Of a DNA stretch of 64,000 nucleotides, positions 1-7,988 are shown piece by piece. Within the stretch, counting starts at the first letter, position 1, and every line of letters starts with the position of its first letter. Source of the stretch: an uncultured Azohydromonas sp. (GTDB lineage: Bacteria; Pseudomonadota; Gammaproteobacteria; Burkholderiales; Burkholderiaceae_C); NCBI RefSeq assembly GCF_937926365.1, contig NZ_CALAOH010000128.1, forward strand, positions 1-64,000, written 5' to 3'. The notes under the pieces are model-generated. The model had not been told where the DNA came from. It saw nothing but the letters and a program-made list of their open reading frames with translations, and ran no database searches. The position numbers and the translations under genes were made by a program.

Positions 1-2
1 CC

Positions 3-485
3 GTGGCCGCGGCGGTGGCGCTGGCCGCGCTGGGCGCGCCGGCGGCGCACGCGGCCGAGGCGCCGCAGGTGCGCGTGGAGCACACCTTTGCCCTCGGCGC
101 CGATGCGGTGTGGGCGCGCCTGGGGCGCTTCTGCAGCATCGCCGAGTGGCAGTCGCTGGTGGCGGGCTGCGTGGTGGACGAGCGCCGCGACGGCCTCTAC
201 CGCACGGTGGTGATGCGCAACGACACGGCCTACGTCGAGCGGCTGGAGCGCTTCTCGCACGAGGAGCGGCGGCTGGCCTACTCGATCCTCAGCGGCCCGC
301 TGCCGGTGCGGCGCTACGTCTCGGAGCTGCAGGTCCTGCCCGTGGATGCCCGGCATTCGCGGCTGGTGTGGCAGGCCTGGTACGAGGTGCCCGCCGGCAC
401 CGAGGCCCCCGCCGTGGCGCGCGACCTCTCGGCCCTGTTCGGCAACGGTATCCAGGGCATGGAACGCCTGCTGGCCGCCGACTGA
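3..485 (+). CDS. SRPBCC-family (polyketide cyclase/START-like) exported protein, 5' end uncertain
   Basis: About 160 residues are visible, and the true start may lie before the window. The first 18 or so residues are an Ala/Leu/Val-rich run ending in AHA-AE, which looks like a Sec signal peptide. The rest fits the SRPBCC helix-grip fold of small polyketide-cyclase/START-like proteins: an N-terminal 'V-E-H-T-F-A-L-G-A-D-A-V-W' strand-helix, a central 'YxERLERF' strand and a long C-terminal helix containing GNGIQGMERL. These proteins bind small hydrophobic ligands or act as cyclases. It lies 66 bp before the NmrA-like gene on the same strand and may be co-transcribed. The fold assignment is fairly secure; the ligand is unknown. 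Confidence 0.6.
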   Translation: MAAAVALAALGAPAAHAAEAPQVRVEHTFALGADAVWARLGRFCSIAEWQSLVAGCVVDERRDGLYRTVVMRNDTAYVERLERFSHEERRLAYSILSGPLPVRRYVSELQVLPVDARHSRLVWQAWYEVPAGTEAPAVARDLSALFGNGIQGMERLLAAD

Positions 486-505
486 ACCCGCTTTTCCTGC
501 CCGGG

Positions 506-531
506 AGGGCGGCAGGCCCTTCCGCCTTTTT
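506..531 (+). terminator. possible weak Rho-independent terminator
   Basis: A 5-bp stem, GGCGG (508-512) with CCGCC (522-526), is followed directly by five T (527-531). The stem is short and the next gene begins 20 bp on in the same direction, so it may only attenuate transcription. Confidence 0.3.
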
Positions 532-551
532 CCTCACCTGAAGAGGTTTCC

Positions 552-1412
552 ATGATCGTTGTCACCGGAGCATCCGGAAACGTGGGCACGCACGTCGTGT
601 CACAGCTCGCCGCCGCAGGCTTTCCCGTGCGGGCGCTCAGCCGCAAGCCCGCCGCGGCGCCCTCCCTGCGCGGCGTCGAATGGGTCGAAGCCGACTTCGA
701 GCAGCCCGAGAGCCTGGCGCGCGCGCTGCAGGGCGCCACGCGGGTGGTGCTGATCTCGCCGGCGCATCCGCGCATGCGCCAGCACCAGGTGGCGGTGGTC
801 GATGCCGCGGTGGCCGCCGGCGCCCGGCGCATCGCCAAGCTCTCCGGGCTGGGCGCGGGCCCGCAGGCGCCGATCCGGCTGCCGCAGGAGCATTACGCGA
901 TCGAGCAGCACATCGAGCGCAGCGGCCTGGCCCACAGCTTCGTGCGGCCCAACCTGTTCATGCAGGTGCTGCTGGGCAGCGCCGACAGCATCGCCGGCGA
1001 CGGCGTGATCTACGCCCCGGCCGGGGAGGGCGCCATCTCCTTCATCGACGCCCGCGACGTGGCGGCGGTGCTGGTGCACGAGGTGCTGCGCGACGACGTG
1101 GCGCCCTCGGTGCGCGAGATCACCGGCCCCGAGGCGCTCACCTACGCGCAGGCGGCCGAGACCATTGGCGGCGCGCTGCGCAAGGCGGTGCGCTTCGTGA
1201 GCGTCGAGCCCGCCGCCGCCCGCGACGGGATGCTGTCCTCCGGCATGGACCCGTGGCTGGTGGAGGCCTTCCTGGAGCTGTTCGAGATCTACCGCGCCGG
1301 CCATGGCGCCGCGGTGCTCGCCGCGGCCGTGGAGTCGGCGCTGGGCCGCCCGGCGCTGACGCTGGCGCGCTTCGCCGCCGATCACGCGCACGCTTTCCAG
1401 CGCGCGGCCTGA
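552..1412 (+). CDS. NmrA-like NAD(P)-binding reductase (atypical SDR)
   Basis: This 286-residue protein has an N-terminal Rossmann dinucleotide motif, TGASGNVG at residues 5-12, and the layout of atypical SDRs of the NmrA/QOR2 group, which reduce quinones or enones or sense the NADP/NADPH ratio. The sequence around residues 95-125 lacks a clear catalytic YxxxK, as is usual in this group. A GAAGAGG ribosome-binding site precedes the ATG by 6-7 bases. The AfsA-like gene follows on the same strand. In actinobacterial butyrolactone pathways a reductase acts on the butenolide intermediate after AfsA; a similar role here is inferred from context only. Confidence 0.75.
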   Translation: MIVVTGASGNVGTHVVSQLAAAGFPVRALSRKPAAAPSLRGVEWVEADFEQPESLARALQGATRVVLISPAHPRMRQHQVAVVDAAVAAGARRIAKLSGLGAGPQAPIRLPQEHYAIEQHIERSGLAHSFVRPNLFMQVLLGSADSIAGDGVIYAPAGEGAISFIDARDVAAVLVHEVLRDDVAPSVREITGPEALTYAQAAETIGGALRKAVRFVSVEPAAARDGMLSSGMDPWLVEAFLELFEIYRAGHGAAVLAAAVESALGRPALTLARFAADHAHAFQRAA

Positions 1413-1535
1413 CCCAGTGGCAGCGGCGGCGGCACCGCCGCCGTGGCTGCTTTTCCCGGGCGCCTGCGCCATCTCCTTCCCCAGGCGCCCACGCAGAAGA
1501 AACCAGGCAGTCCGTACGTCCAGAGAGGAAACACG

Positions 1536-2306
1536 ATGGAAAAAGTCCGCTCCATGCTCGTCGTCGGGGACCGTTTCTCGCAGTTTGGTGCCCTGGATGG
1601 CGCCGTCACGGTGTCGCGCATTGCCGCGATGCTCGATGGCCAAGCGCCCGCCTCCGAGATCCCCGAACGGCTGCTGATCGGCCAGGGCGTGTCGGAGTGC
1701 TGGCGTGCCTACCTGCGCAACCGCGCCGAGGCGCGCGGGCTGCAGCTGGAACTCGTCGATGCCCCGGGCACGGGGCTGCGCACGGGGCGGCACTTCGCCC
1801 ACAAGCACCGCCGGCACAACATCCTGATCACGGACCCGAGCCAGGTCGGGGTGCAGCGCTACCACTGCCACCTGGTCGTGGACGACGAGTGCGAGGTGAT
1901 GTCGGACCACACCACCGGCTGCCACCTGCAGGGAATGCTGCTGATCGAGGCCGCGCGCCAGAGCTTCCTGGCCGTCACCGAGTGGTTCCTGCTGGATGCC
2001 AAGCAGAAGTACTACTTCGTGATCAACCGGCTGGACGTCAGCTACCACCGCTTCGCCTTCCCGGTGGGCACGGAGATCGACATCGCGCTGCGCGACGTGG
2101 ACCACAGCCGCGCCGACCGCGTCGCGGCCGAGGCGACCATCCGCTTCCTGCAGCACGGCGAGTGCGTGGCCGAGGTGCAGGTGGCCTACACCGCCATCCA
2201 GGAAGGCCGCCTCCTGCAGCGCGAGGAGCAGATGGCGCAGGCCGTGCTGCTGCAGAGCTTGGCCACGGTGAAGGACGGCGCCGCGCGCGCGGTGCAGGCG
2301 TCCTGA
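1536..2306 (+). CDS. AfsA-type (A-factor biosynthesis hotdog) protein
   Basis: This 256-residue protein has the two hallmark stretches of the A-factor biosynthesis hotdog family: a conserved 'HKxxxxxILITDP' block at about residues 89-101 and 'GMLLIEAARQ' at 133-142, corresponding to the 'LLxEAxRQ' helix of AfsA. AfsA enzymes condense a beta-ketoacyl-ACP with dihydroxyacetone phosphate to start gamma-butyrolactone or furan autoregulator synthesis. The protein is slightly shorter than streptomycete AfsA (about 300 residues). The ATG at 1536 has AGAGGA nine bases upstream. Neighbouring reductase, flavin monooxygenase and HAD phosphatase genes fit the same kind of pathway. The family call is good; the product is unknown, and such genes are uncommon in betaproteobacteria. 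Confidence 0.72.
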   Translation: MEKVRSMLVVGDRFSQFGALDGAVTVSRIAAMLDGQAPASEIPERLLIGQGVSECWRAYLRNRAEARGLQLELVDAPGTGLRTGRHFAHKHRRHNILITDPSQVGVQRYHCHLVVDDECEVMSDHTTGCHLQGMLLIEAARQSFLAVTEWFLLDAKQKYYFVINRLDVSYHRFAFPVGTEIDIALRDVDHSRADRVAAEATIRFLQHGECVAEVQVAYTAIQEGRLLQREEQMAQAVLLQSLATVKDGAARAVQAS

Positions 2307-2330
2307 TGCCTGGTACGGATCCCATGAGGT

Positions 2331-2390
2331 GTTCAAACCTGTATTCCGTTCGCCCTGAGGTATCGAAGGGTGAACGGCCCCGGCTGCGCG
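2331..2390 (+). repeat. REP-like intergenic repeat, copy A
   Basis: The core CCTGAGGTATCGAAGG (about 2354-2369) sits inside a longer block that begins around TTCAAACC and ends in GGCTGCGCGG. A reverse-oriented copy with only scattered changes lies at 7183-7236. The core resembles the family of intergenic repeats related to CCTGAGCCTGTCGAAGG that are scattered through many Burkholderiales genomes. It lies in the 347-bp gap between the AfsA-like and monooxygenase genes, where no gene is seen. Confidence 0.7.
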
Positions 2391-2403
2391 GTAGGCCGCA
2401 GGG

Positions 2404-2473
2404 CCCGTTCGTACTTCGATGCGACCGCAGGGCGCACCCTGCCCTGAGGTATCGAAGGGTCGGCACGAACGGG
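2404..2473 (+). repeat. REP-like repeat, copy B, with long imperfect inverted repeat
   Basis: CCCGTTCGT (2404-2412) pairs with ACGAACGGG (2465-2473), and an inner TTCGAT pairs with ATCGAA, so the transcript could fold as one large imperfect hairpin. The right half repeats the core CCTGAGGTATCGAAGGGT of copy A, making copies A and B tandem. No coding sequence is credible in the 2307-2653 gap apart from the ribosome-binding site of the next gene. Confidence 0.65.
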
Positions 2474-2653
2474 CTTTCAGGGCTCGAGAACCAAGTGGGC
2501 GCTGTCTGAGGCGCTGCTGCAGCAGCCCTTTTCGTTTCCCCCCATCCATCGCCGCAAGGGCGGGCGCGCGTGCGCCCCGTCCTGCCGCGCCCGTGTGCGC
2601 GGTGCCCGCCGGGCCGCGGCGCGAAGCACGCGCAAGCCCAAGGAGAGATCCCG

Positions 2654-4345
2654 ATGAAACAGTCCCAGGTGCCCGTCCTCATCGTCGGCGGCGGCCCGGT
2701 CGGCATGGCCGTCGGCGCCATGCTGCGCCGCCATGGCGTCAAGTCGCGCATCGTCGAGAGGAGCGACGGCCCGACGCCGTATTCCAAGGCGGTGGGCGTG
2801 CATGCCAACACGCTGGAGTCGATGCACGCGCTGGGGCTGAGCGAGCAGCTCGTCTCCGACGGCCGGCCGCTGCACCGCTTCCGGCTGCAGGAGGAGGGCC
2901 GCGCCATCATGTCCGCAGGCTTCAGCGGCATCGGCTCGCCCTATGAATTCGTGCTGGGGCTGCCGCAGAGCCGTACCGAGCGGCGGCTGCTGGAGCGGTT
3001 GCAGGCGCAGGGCGGGGACGTGGAGTGGCGCACCGAGCTGGTGTCGCTGCGGGACACGGCCGAGGCGGCGCAAGCCGTGGTGCGGCATGCCGACGGCAGC
3101 GAGGAGACCATCCACAGCCGCTGGGTGGTGGGCGCCGACGGTGGGCGCAGCACGGTGCGCGAGCTCAGCGGCATCGCCTTCCCCGGCGGCGACTACGGGC
3201 GCGCCTTCATCCTGGGCGACGTGCGCCTGGACTGGGACGGCCCCAAGGAGGATCTGCAGTTCTTCCTCTCGCCCAACGGCTACCTGCTGGTGGTGCCGAT
3301 GCCCGAGGGGCTGCACCGGGTCATTGCCCAGACCGAGCGGCGCTATGAGGACTTCCAGACCGAGGACCGGCCGGTGGCGACCCTGGAGGAATTGCAGGCC
3401 ATCGTGGACCGCAACGGGCCGGGCGGCATCTGCGTCCATTCCCCGCAGTGGCTGACCTGCGCGCCCTTCTATCACCGCTGCGCCGAAACCCCGGTCAAGG
3501 GCCGCGTGCTCCTGGCCGGCGACGCCTTCCACCTCTACAGCCCGCTGGGCGCGCAGGGGCTCAACACCGGCTTCCAGGACGCCTTCAACCTGGCCTGGAA
3601 GCTGGCCTTCATCGAGCAGGGCTGGGCCGGCCCGGAGCTGCTGCAGACCTACGCGGACGAGCGGCTGGAGCTGGTGCAGCGCGTGGGCGCCATGACGGCA
3701 CGCACCACGCGCTACATCACCGCCACCGACCCGGTGGAGCGCCAGCTGCGGCAGGAGCTCACCCGCCAGCTCAACGACACGCCCAAGGTGCAGCAGGTGC
3801 TGCCGCGGCTGCTGGCGGGGCTGCTGCAGTCCTACGGGGAGCACGCGCGCCTGTCGGCGCCCAGCGACGCGGGGCTGCCGGCGGCGGGCGGGCGCATTCC
3901 GCACGCCTGGGTGCCGGACGCCGGCGGCTACCGCCCGCTGGCGAGCCTGGTGCACGGCGTGTCCTACACGTTGCTGCTGCTGAAGTCGGTGGGGGACGAG
4001 TCGGCGTTGCGGACGCTGGCGCCGGCGGAGGTGGCGGCGCTGCGGGCGGAATTTCCGTTCCTGCAGATCGTGCTGGTGGCGCGCGAGGCCGGCGCCCTGG
4101 GCGAGCAACTGCCGCCGGGCGTGCGCCTGGTGGAGGACCGGCTGGGCGAGGTGGGCCTGCGCCTGGGCAGCCAGAGCCTGCCCGGCGGCGTGGCCAGCGT
4201 GCTGGTGCGCCCGGACGGCTACTGCGCGCAGGCCGTGCGCGGCTGGGACCTGTCGCAGGTGGCGCGCTACTTCCGCGAGCGCGGCCTGGGCGCCGCGGCC
4301 GGCAGCGCGCGCACGCCCGTGGCGGCCGTGCCGGCGGAGGGCTGA
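2654..4345 (+). CDS. FAD-dependent aromatic-type monooxygenase (PheA/TfdB/Rdm-like)
   Basis: This 563-residue group A flavoprotein hydroxylase has all three signatures: GGGPVG at residues 12-17 (FAD ADP moiety), ADGGRSTVRE at 161-170 (DG motif, NAD(P)H and FAD), and GDAFHLYSPLGAQGLNTG at 289-306 (GD motif, ribityl chain). The C-terminal 150 residues end in 'VLVRPDGYCAQAVRGW', typical of the thioredoxin-like tail of phenol-hydroxylase relatives. The ATG at 2654 is preceded by AGGAGAG. The enzyme uses NAD(P)H and O2 to hydroxylate or oxidise a small, probably cyclic substrate in the cytosol. Its place between AfsA-like and phosphatase genes suggests tailoring of a secreted small molecule; the substrate is not known. 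Confidence 0.85.
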   Translation: MKQSQVPVLIVGGGPVGMAVGAMLRRHGVKSRIVERSDGPTPYSKAVGVHANTLESMHALGLSEQLVSDGRPLHRFRLQEEGRAIMSAGFSGIGSPYEFVLGLPQSRTERRLLERLQAQGGDVEWRTELVSLRDTAEAAQAVVRHADGSEETIHSRWVVGADGGRSTVRELSGIAFPGGDYGRAFILGDVRLDWDGPKEDLQFFLSPNGYLLVVPMPEGLHRVIAQTERRYEDFQTEDRPVATLEELQAIVDRNGPGGICVHSPQWLTCAPFYHRCAETPVKGRVLLAGDAFHLYSPLGAQGLNTGFQDAFNLAWKLAFIEQGWAGPELLQTYADERLELVQRVGAMTARTTRYITATDPVERQLRQELTRQLNDTPKVQQVLPRLLAGLLQSYGEHARLSAPSDAGLPAAGGRIPHAWVPDAGGYRPLASLVHGVSYTLLLLKSVGDESALRTLAPAEVAALRAEFPFLQIVLVAREAGALGEQLPPGVRLVEDRLGEVGLRLGSQSLPGGVASVLVRPDGYCAQAVRGWDLSQVARYFRERGLGAAAGSARTPVAAVPAEG

Positions 4346-4348
4346 GCC

Positions 4349-5062
4349 ATGGGGCGGGCCGCCTTTTTCGACGTGGACAACACGCTGCTGGACGCCAAGT
4401 CGATGTTCTCCTTCCAGCGCTTCTACCTCGACGAGTGGCTGCCGCGGCACGGCGGCGCCGAGGGCAGCACTCAGAGCTATGCGGCCTTCGCCCGTGACTT
4501 CGAGGCGCTGGCGCAGCGCCTGGAGCGCCCGATGCTGAACCGGCTTTTCTACGAGGGCTACGCCGGGCATTCGCGGCGCGGGCTGATGGAGGCGGCGCGG
4601 GCCTGGTTCGCGCAGCTGCTGGCGCAGCGCGGCGAGGGCTTGTGGATCCGCCCGGCGCTGGCGCTGGCCGAGGAACTGCGCGCCGACGGTTTTCAGCTGG
4701 TGGCCGTGTCGGGCTCCAGCCGCGAGATCCTGGCGCCGGTGATGGAGCGGCTGCGCTTCGGCCACTGCCTGGCGACCGAGCTGGAGGCCGAGGGCGACCG
4801 GCTGAGCGGACGCATCGTGCCGCCGCAGATGATCGGCGAGGGCAAGGCCGTGGCGCTGCGGCGCTGGGCGGACGCGCACGGCATCGAGCTGGCGCGTTGC
4901 GTCGCCTGCGGCGACCACATCTCCGACCTGCCGATGCTGGCGTGCGTGGGGCGCGCGCTGGTGGTGGCGGGCGATCCGGCGCTGGAGCGCGAGGCGGCCC
5001 TCCGCGGCTGGCCGGTGCTGCGGGCCGACTCCGTGACCGATTCCCTGGGAGTGCACGCATGA
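4349..5062 (+). CDS. HAD-superfamily subfamily IB phosphatase
   Basis: This 237-residue protein carries the four HAD motifs: DVDNTLLD (residues 8-15, nucleophile Asp8 and general acid Asp10), VSGSSREI (motif II, about 115), a Lys in GEGKAVALRRWA (motif III) and ACGDHISDLPML (motif IV). The order and the cap inserted between motifs I and II place it in subfamily IB with SerB-like enzymes. It begins three bases after the monooxygenase stop and overlaps the next gene by 4 bp (ATGA), so the three are translationally coupled. In butyrolactone and methylenomycin-furan loci a HAD phosphatase removes the phosphate left from dihydroxyacetone phosphate; that role is a plausible inference here. Confidence 0.85.
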   Translation: MGRAAFFDVDNTLLDAKSMFSFQRFYLDEWLPRHGGAEGSTQSYAAFARDFEALAQRLERPMLNRLFYEGYAGHSRRGLMEAARAWFAQLLAQRGEGLWIRPALALAEELRADGFQLVAVSGSSREILAPVMERLRFGHCLATELEAEGDRLSGRIVPPQMIGEGKAVALRRWADAHGIELARCVACGDHISDLPMLACVGRALVVAGDPALEREAALRGWPVLRADSVTDSLGVHA

Positions 5063-6033
5063 GCGAATCGCTGACCCAGGCCGTGCCCGCGGCCGTAACG
5101 GCGGCGCCGGCCGGCGAGGAGGCGCGCAAGCGCTGGACGGGGTTGCTGGCGCTGCTGCTGGCGACCTCGGCGTGGGGCGGGCTGTTCCACGCCGGCAAGC
5201 AGGTGCTGACGCGGCTGGACCCGTTCTGGTTCACGGCGTTGCGCTACGGCGGCGCGGCGCTGCTGCTGGCCGCCCTGCTGCTGGCGCGTGGCGCACTGCG
5301 GCCGGGGGAACTGCGGGCGCAGGCCGGGCGGCTGTTCGGGCTGGGGCTGCTGGGCTACGGGGCCTTCGGCATCCTGGTGTTCATCGGGCTGTCGATGTCG
5401 GTGCCCTCGCACGGGGCAGTGATCATGGCGACGATGCCGCTGAGCACGCTGTTCATGCGCTGGGCCATCGACGGGCAGCGCCCCCAGTGGTGGGCCTGGA
5501 TCGCGGCGAGCCTGGCGCTGGGCGGCGTGAGCCTGGTGGCCGGGGTGTGGAGCGCGCCGGGCGCGGGGAGCGGCGGCAGCACGCTGGCGGGCGATTCCAT
5601 CGCGCTGCTGGGCACGCTGGGCTGGATCCTGTACACGCGCGGGCAGGCGAAGGTGCCGCAGCTCTCGGTGCTGGAGTACACGGCCTACACGGCGCTGCTG
5701 GCCTTCCCGGGGCTGCTGGCGATCGCGGCGCTCGCCTCAGGACTGGGCTGGGCACACCGGCCGAGCGTGGAGGCCGTGCGGGAAGTGGCGCCGGCCGCGC
5801 TCTACATCATCGCCATCGGCACGGTGCTGGCGGCGCTGGCCTACAACCTGGGCGTGCGGCTGCTGGGCGTGACGACCGGGGTCCTGTTCATCAACTGGGT
5901 GCCGGTATCGGCGCTGGTGATTGGCGCTGTGCTGGGGCATGTGCCCAGCGCGTCCGAATTGATCGGCACGGGGCTCGTGATTGCGGCGCTGGTGTTGGTG
6001 GCGGGGAGGATGAGGGCGGCGGGCAAGGGGTGA
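5059..6033 (+). CDS. EamA/DMT-superfamily permease, probable exporter
   Basis: This 324-residue, very hydrophobic protein has two tandem EamA halves, about ten predicted transmembrane helices in all. The first half begins near residue 30 with 'ATSAWGGLFHAGKQVLT'; the second starts around residue 175 with 'GDSIALLGTLGWILYTRGQ'. The ATG at 5059 overlaps the phosphatase stop by four bases. DMT permeases of this layout export amino acids, metabolites or drugs across the inner membrane. Coupling to the phosphatase gene suggests export of the dephosphorylated product of the preceding enzymes; no substrate can be read from the sequence. Confidence 0.8.
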   Translation: MSESLTQAVPAAVTAAPAGEEARKRWTGLLALLLATSAWGGLFHAGKQVLTRLDPFWFTALRYGGAALLLAALLLARGALRPGELRAQAGRLFGLGLLGYGAFGILVFIGLSMSVPSHGAVIMATMPLSTLFMRWAIDGQRPQWWAWIAASLALGGVSLVAGVWSAPGAGSGGSTLAGDSIALLGTLGWILYTRGQAKVPQLSVLEYTAYTALLAFPGLLAIAALASGLGWAHRPSVEAVREVAPAALYIIAIGTVLAALAYNLGVRLLGVTTGVLFINWVPVSALVIGAVLGHVPSASELIGTGLVIAALVLVAGRMRAAGKG

Positions 6034-6049
6034 GGACTTATTGCCGTCG

Positions 6050-7102
6050 TCACGCCCCGGGCCGGTTTCCCAATCCACACCCCCGGCACCGATGCACCTC
6101 CACCGTCACGTGCCGCAGCGACTGCAGGTGCTCCAGGCGGTGCCGGTACTGCGCCGGCGCCAGCGGCTCGTCGGCCACGACGGAGGCCACCACCGACCAC
6201 GCGTCCGGCCCCACCTGCCACACGTGCAGGTCGGCCAGCTTCGCGTCGCCGTCGCTTTCGATCGCATGGCGCACCTGGGTGCGCAGCTCGGTGGAGGCGG
6301 TGGCGTCCACCAGGGCGTGGGCGGAGACCTTCAGCACGCCCATGGCCCAGCGCGTGATGACGATAGCGCCCAGCACCGCCACCAGCGGGTCCAGCCAGCG
6401 CCAGCCGTAGAGCAGGCCGCCGCCCAGCGCGGCAATCGCCAGCACCGAGGTCAGCGCGTCGGCGATCACGTGCAGGTAGGCGGCGTTGAAGTTGTGGTCG
6501 TGGTGGTGGTGGCCGTGGCCGTGCCCATGCGCGTGGCTGTGGCCGTGGTGGTGCCCGTGGGAATGGGCATGGCCATGGTTGTGGTGCTCGTCGTGGTCGT
6601 CGTCATGGCCGTGGTGCTCGTGCGCCGCGCCGCTCGAGGCGCCGCGGTGCAGCAGCCAGGCGCTGCCCACGTTCACGACCAGGCCGATCACCGCGATCAC
6701 CATCGCCTCGCCATAGGCGATGGGGTGCGGGTCGAGCAGCACGCGCACGGCGTCGATCACCAGCCAGGCCGAGACGGCCAGCAGCATCAGGCCGCTGGTG
6801 TAGGCGGCCAGCACTTCGATCTTCCAGCCGCCGAAGGCGTAGCGCTCGTTGCGGTGCGCGCGCTGCGCCAGCCGCGCCGCCAGCAGCGCGCCGCCCAGCG
6901 CCAGCGCGTGCGTGCCCATGTGCGCGCCGTCGGCCAGCAGGGCGAGCGATCCGCTCCAGGCCCCGGCCAGGAGCTCCACCACCATGGTGAGCAGGGTCAG
7001 GATCGTGACGGTGCGCAGCGCGCGGGAGCGGCCCTCGGCACCAGCGTCCTGCCAGTCGTGGCTGTGGTGGAAAGGGGTGAGGTCGTGGACGTGTTGCTGC
7101 AT
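6050..7102 (-). CDS. dmeF: CDF-family metal efflux protein, DmeF type
   Basis: This 350-residue cation diffusion facilitator has six membrane helices. The N-terminal 'HDLTPFHHSHDW' and the 'ALLADGAHMGTHALALG' metal site in helix II are typical of DmeF, the Co(II)/Ni(II) exporter group. Between helices IV and V lies a loop of roughly 45 residues that is mostly His with Gly, Asp and Ser, a metal-buffering segment. The start at 7102 (MQQHVHD) was chosen over upstream in-frame codons because family homology begins there. It is convergent with the DMT permease, 16 bp away. No CsoR/RcnR regulator is visible nearby, so control is unknown. Confidence 0.85.
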   Translation of the reverse strand: MQQHVHDLTPFHHSHDWQDAGAEGRSRALRTVTILTLLTMVVELLAGAWSGSLALLADGAHMGTHALALGGALLAARLAQRAHRNERYAFGGWKIEVLAAYTSGLMLLAVSAWLVIDAVRVLLDPHPIAYGEAMVIAVIGLVVNVGSAWLLHRGASSGAAHEHHGHDDDHDEHHNHGHAHSHGHHHGHSHAHGHGHGHHHHDHNFNAAYLHVIADALTSVLAIAALGGGLLYGWRWLDPLVAVLGAIVITRWAMGVLKVSAHALVDATASTELRTQVRHAIESDGDAKLADLHVWQVGPDAWSVVASVVADEPLAPAQYRHRLEHLQSLRHVTVEVHRCRGCGLGNRPGA

Positions 7103-7182
7103 CCCCCGATCGTAGAGAGAGGGCATGACCGCGCCGGAACAGGCGGCATGTGAAAGGCCAGTCCCGGCGGGCTGCCGCACAG

Positions 7183-7236
7183 CCAAGGCCGTTCATCCTT
7201 CGATACCTCAGGACGAACGGAATACGGGGTTCGAAA
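7183..7236 (-). repeat. REP-like repeat, copy C, inverted relative to copy A
   Basis: The reverse strand reads GTATTCCGTTCGTCCTGAGG followed by TATCGAAGGATGAACGGCC, matching copy A at 2341-2379 almost base for base, with similarity continuing into GGCTGTGCGGCAG. It lies in the 168-bp gap between dmeF and the DUF411 gene. Copies A and C are inverted and bracket 4.8 kb. Confidence 0.7.
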
Positions 7237-7270
7237 CCTTGTGAACCCGTGTGAGTCGTTGGGCGGTGGC

Positions 7271-7771
7271 TCAGGCGTTGTGCGTGGCCCAGACGCGGCT
7301 GGCGCCGTCGCGCTGCACCAGCAGCACGTCGAAGCGGTCGCGCCGGCCGCCGTAGGCCGGGCCGTCCATGCCGGGCGAGCCCACCACCATGCCCGGCACC
7401 ACCAGGCCCAGCGCGGCCGGGCGCTCGCGCAGCAGGCGGCGCACGTCGGCGGCAGGCACGTGGCCCTCCAGCACGTAGCCCTCCACCAGCGCGGTGTGGC
7501 AGGAGCCGTACTGGGCATCCAGGCCCAGCTTGCCGCGCTGCGCGGCGGTGTCCTGCACTTCGAAGACCTGCAGCTGGAAGCCGGCGGATTCCATGTGTGC
7601 CACCCAGTCCTTGCAACAGCCGCAGGTGGGCGACTTCCACATCTGCACCCGGGTCGTGGCGGCCGGGGAGGCGGCGCGCACCCTGGGCGCGGCACAGGCC
7701 GCCAGGACGAACAGGCCCGTGGCCTGCAGCAGGCGGCGGCGGTCGGTGAGGGACGATTGAGCAGTCTTCAT
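7271..7771 (-). CDS. DUF411 protein, putative periplasmic metal-binding (copper-resistance-associated)
   Basis: This 166-residue protein starts with a twin-arginine-like signal (DRRRLLQATGLFVLAAC) that also contains a lipobox-like LAAC, so it is exported and may be a lipoprotein. The mature part has the DUF411 signature 'WKSPTCGCCKDW' (about residues 45-56), a thioredoxin-like CxCC cluster suited to binding soft metals, and the family core 'GSCHTALVEGYVLEGHVPA' followed by 'PGMVVGSPGMD'. Relatives occur in copper and silver resistance operons. Its place beside dmeF suggests metal handling. The exact metal is not shown by the sequence. Confidence 0.8.
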   Translation of the reverse strand: MKTAQSSLTDRRRLLQATGLFVLAACAAPRVRAASPAATTRVQMWKSPTCGCCKDWVAHMESAGFQLQVFEVQDTAAQRGKLGLDAQYGSCHTALVEGYVLEGHVPAADVRRLLRERPAALGLVVPGMVVGSPGMDGPAYGGRRDRFDVLLVQRDGASRVWATHNA

Positions 7772-7988
7772 GCGAGGCAGTGTGGGCGCCGCCGGGGCGG
7801 CAGCGCTTGACGGACATCAAGCGTTTCGGGCGCTGGGCGCGGAGCTTGCCGCAGTGCGGCAGGCGTATCGCGAAGCCGCGTCAAGACCTCGCGCGGAGGC
7901 TTGAACATCCCCACCTACAATGCGCGCCGCCTGACGCCGCCCCGGCGCCTCCTGCCGGACTTTCCGGCCCCTCCAGCACCGTACTCCC

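Noticed and set aside
600..5234. Long open frames on the minus strand opposite the NmrA, AfsA-like, monooxygenase and phosphatase genes
   Set aside because: They are rich in Arg, Ala, Gly, His and Gln with no recognisable domains, and lie opposite genes with clear family motifs; they are GC-rich antisense shadows.
6480..6620. Possible repeat array or CRISPR-like stretch
   Set aside because: The periodic GTGG/CATG pattern encodes the His-rich loop of the CDF transporter; there are no spacers.
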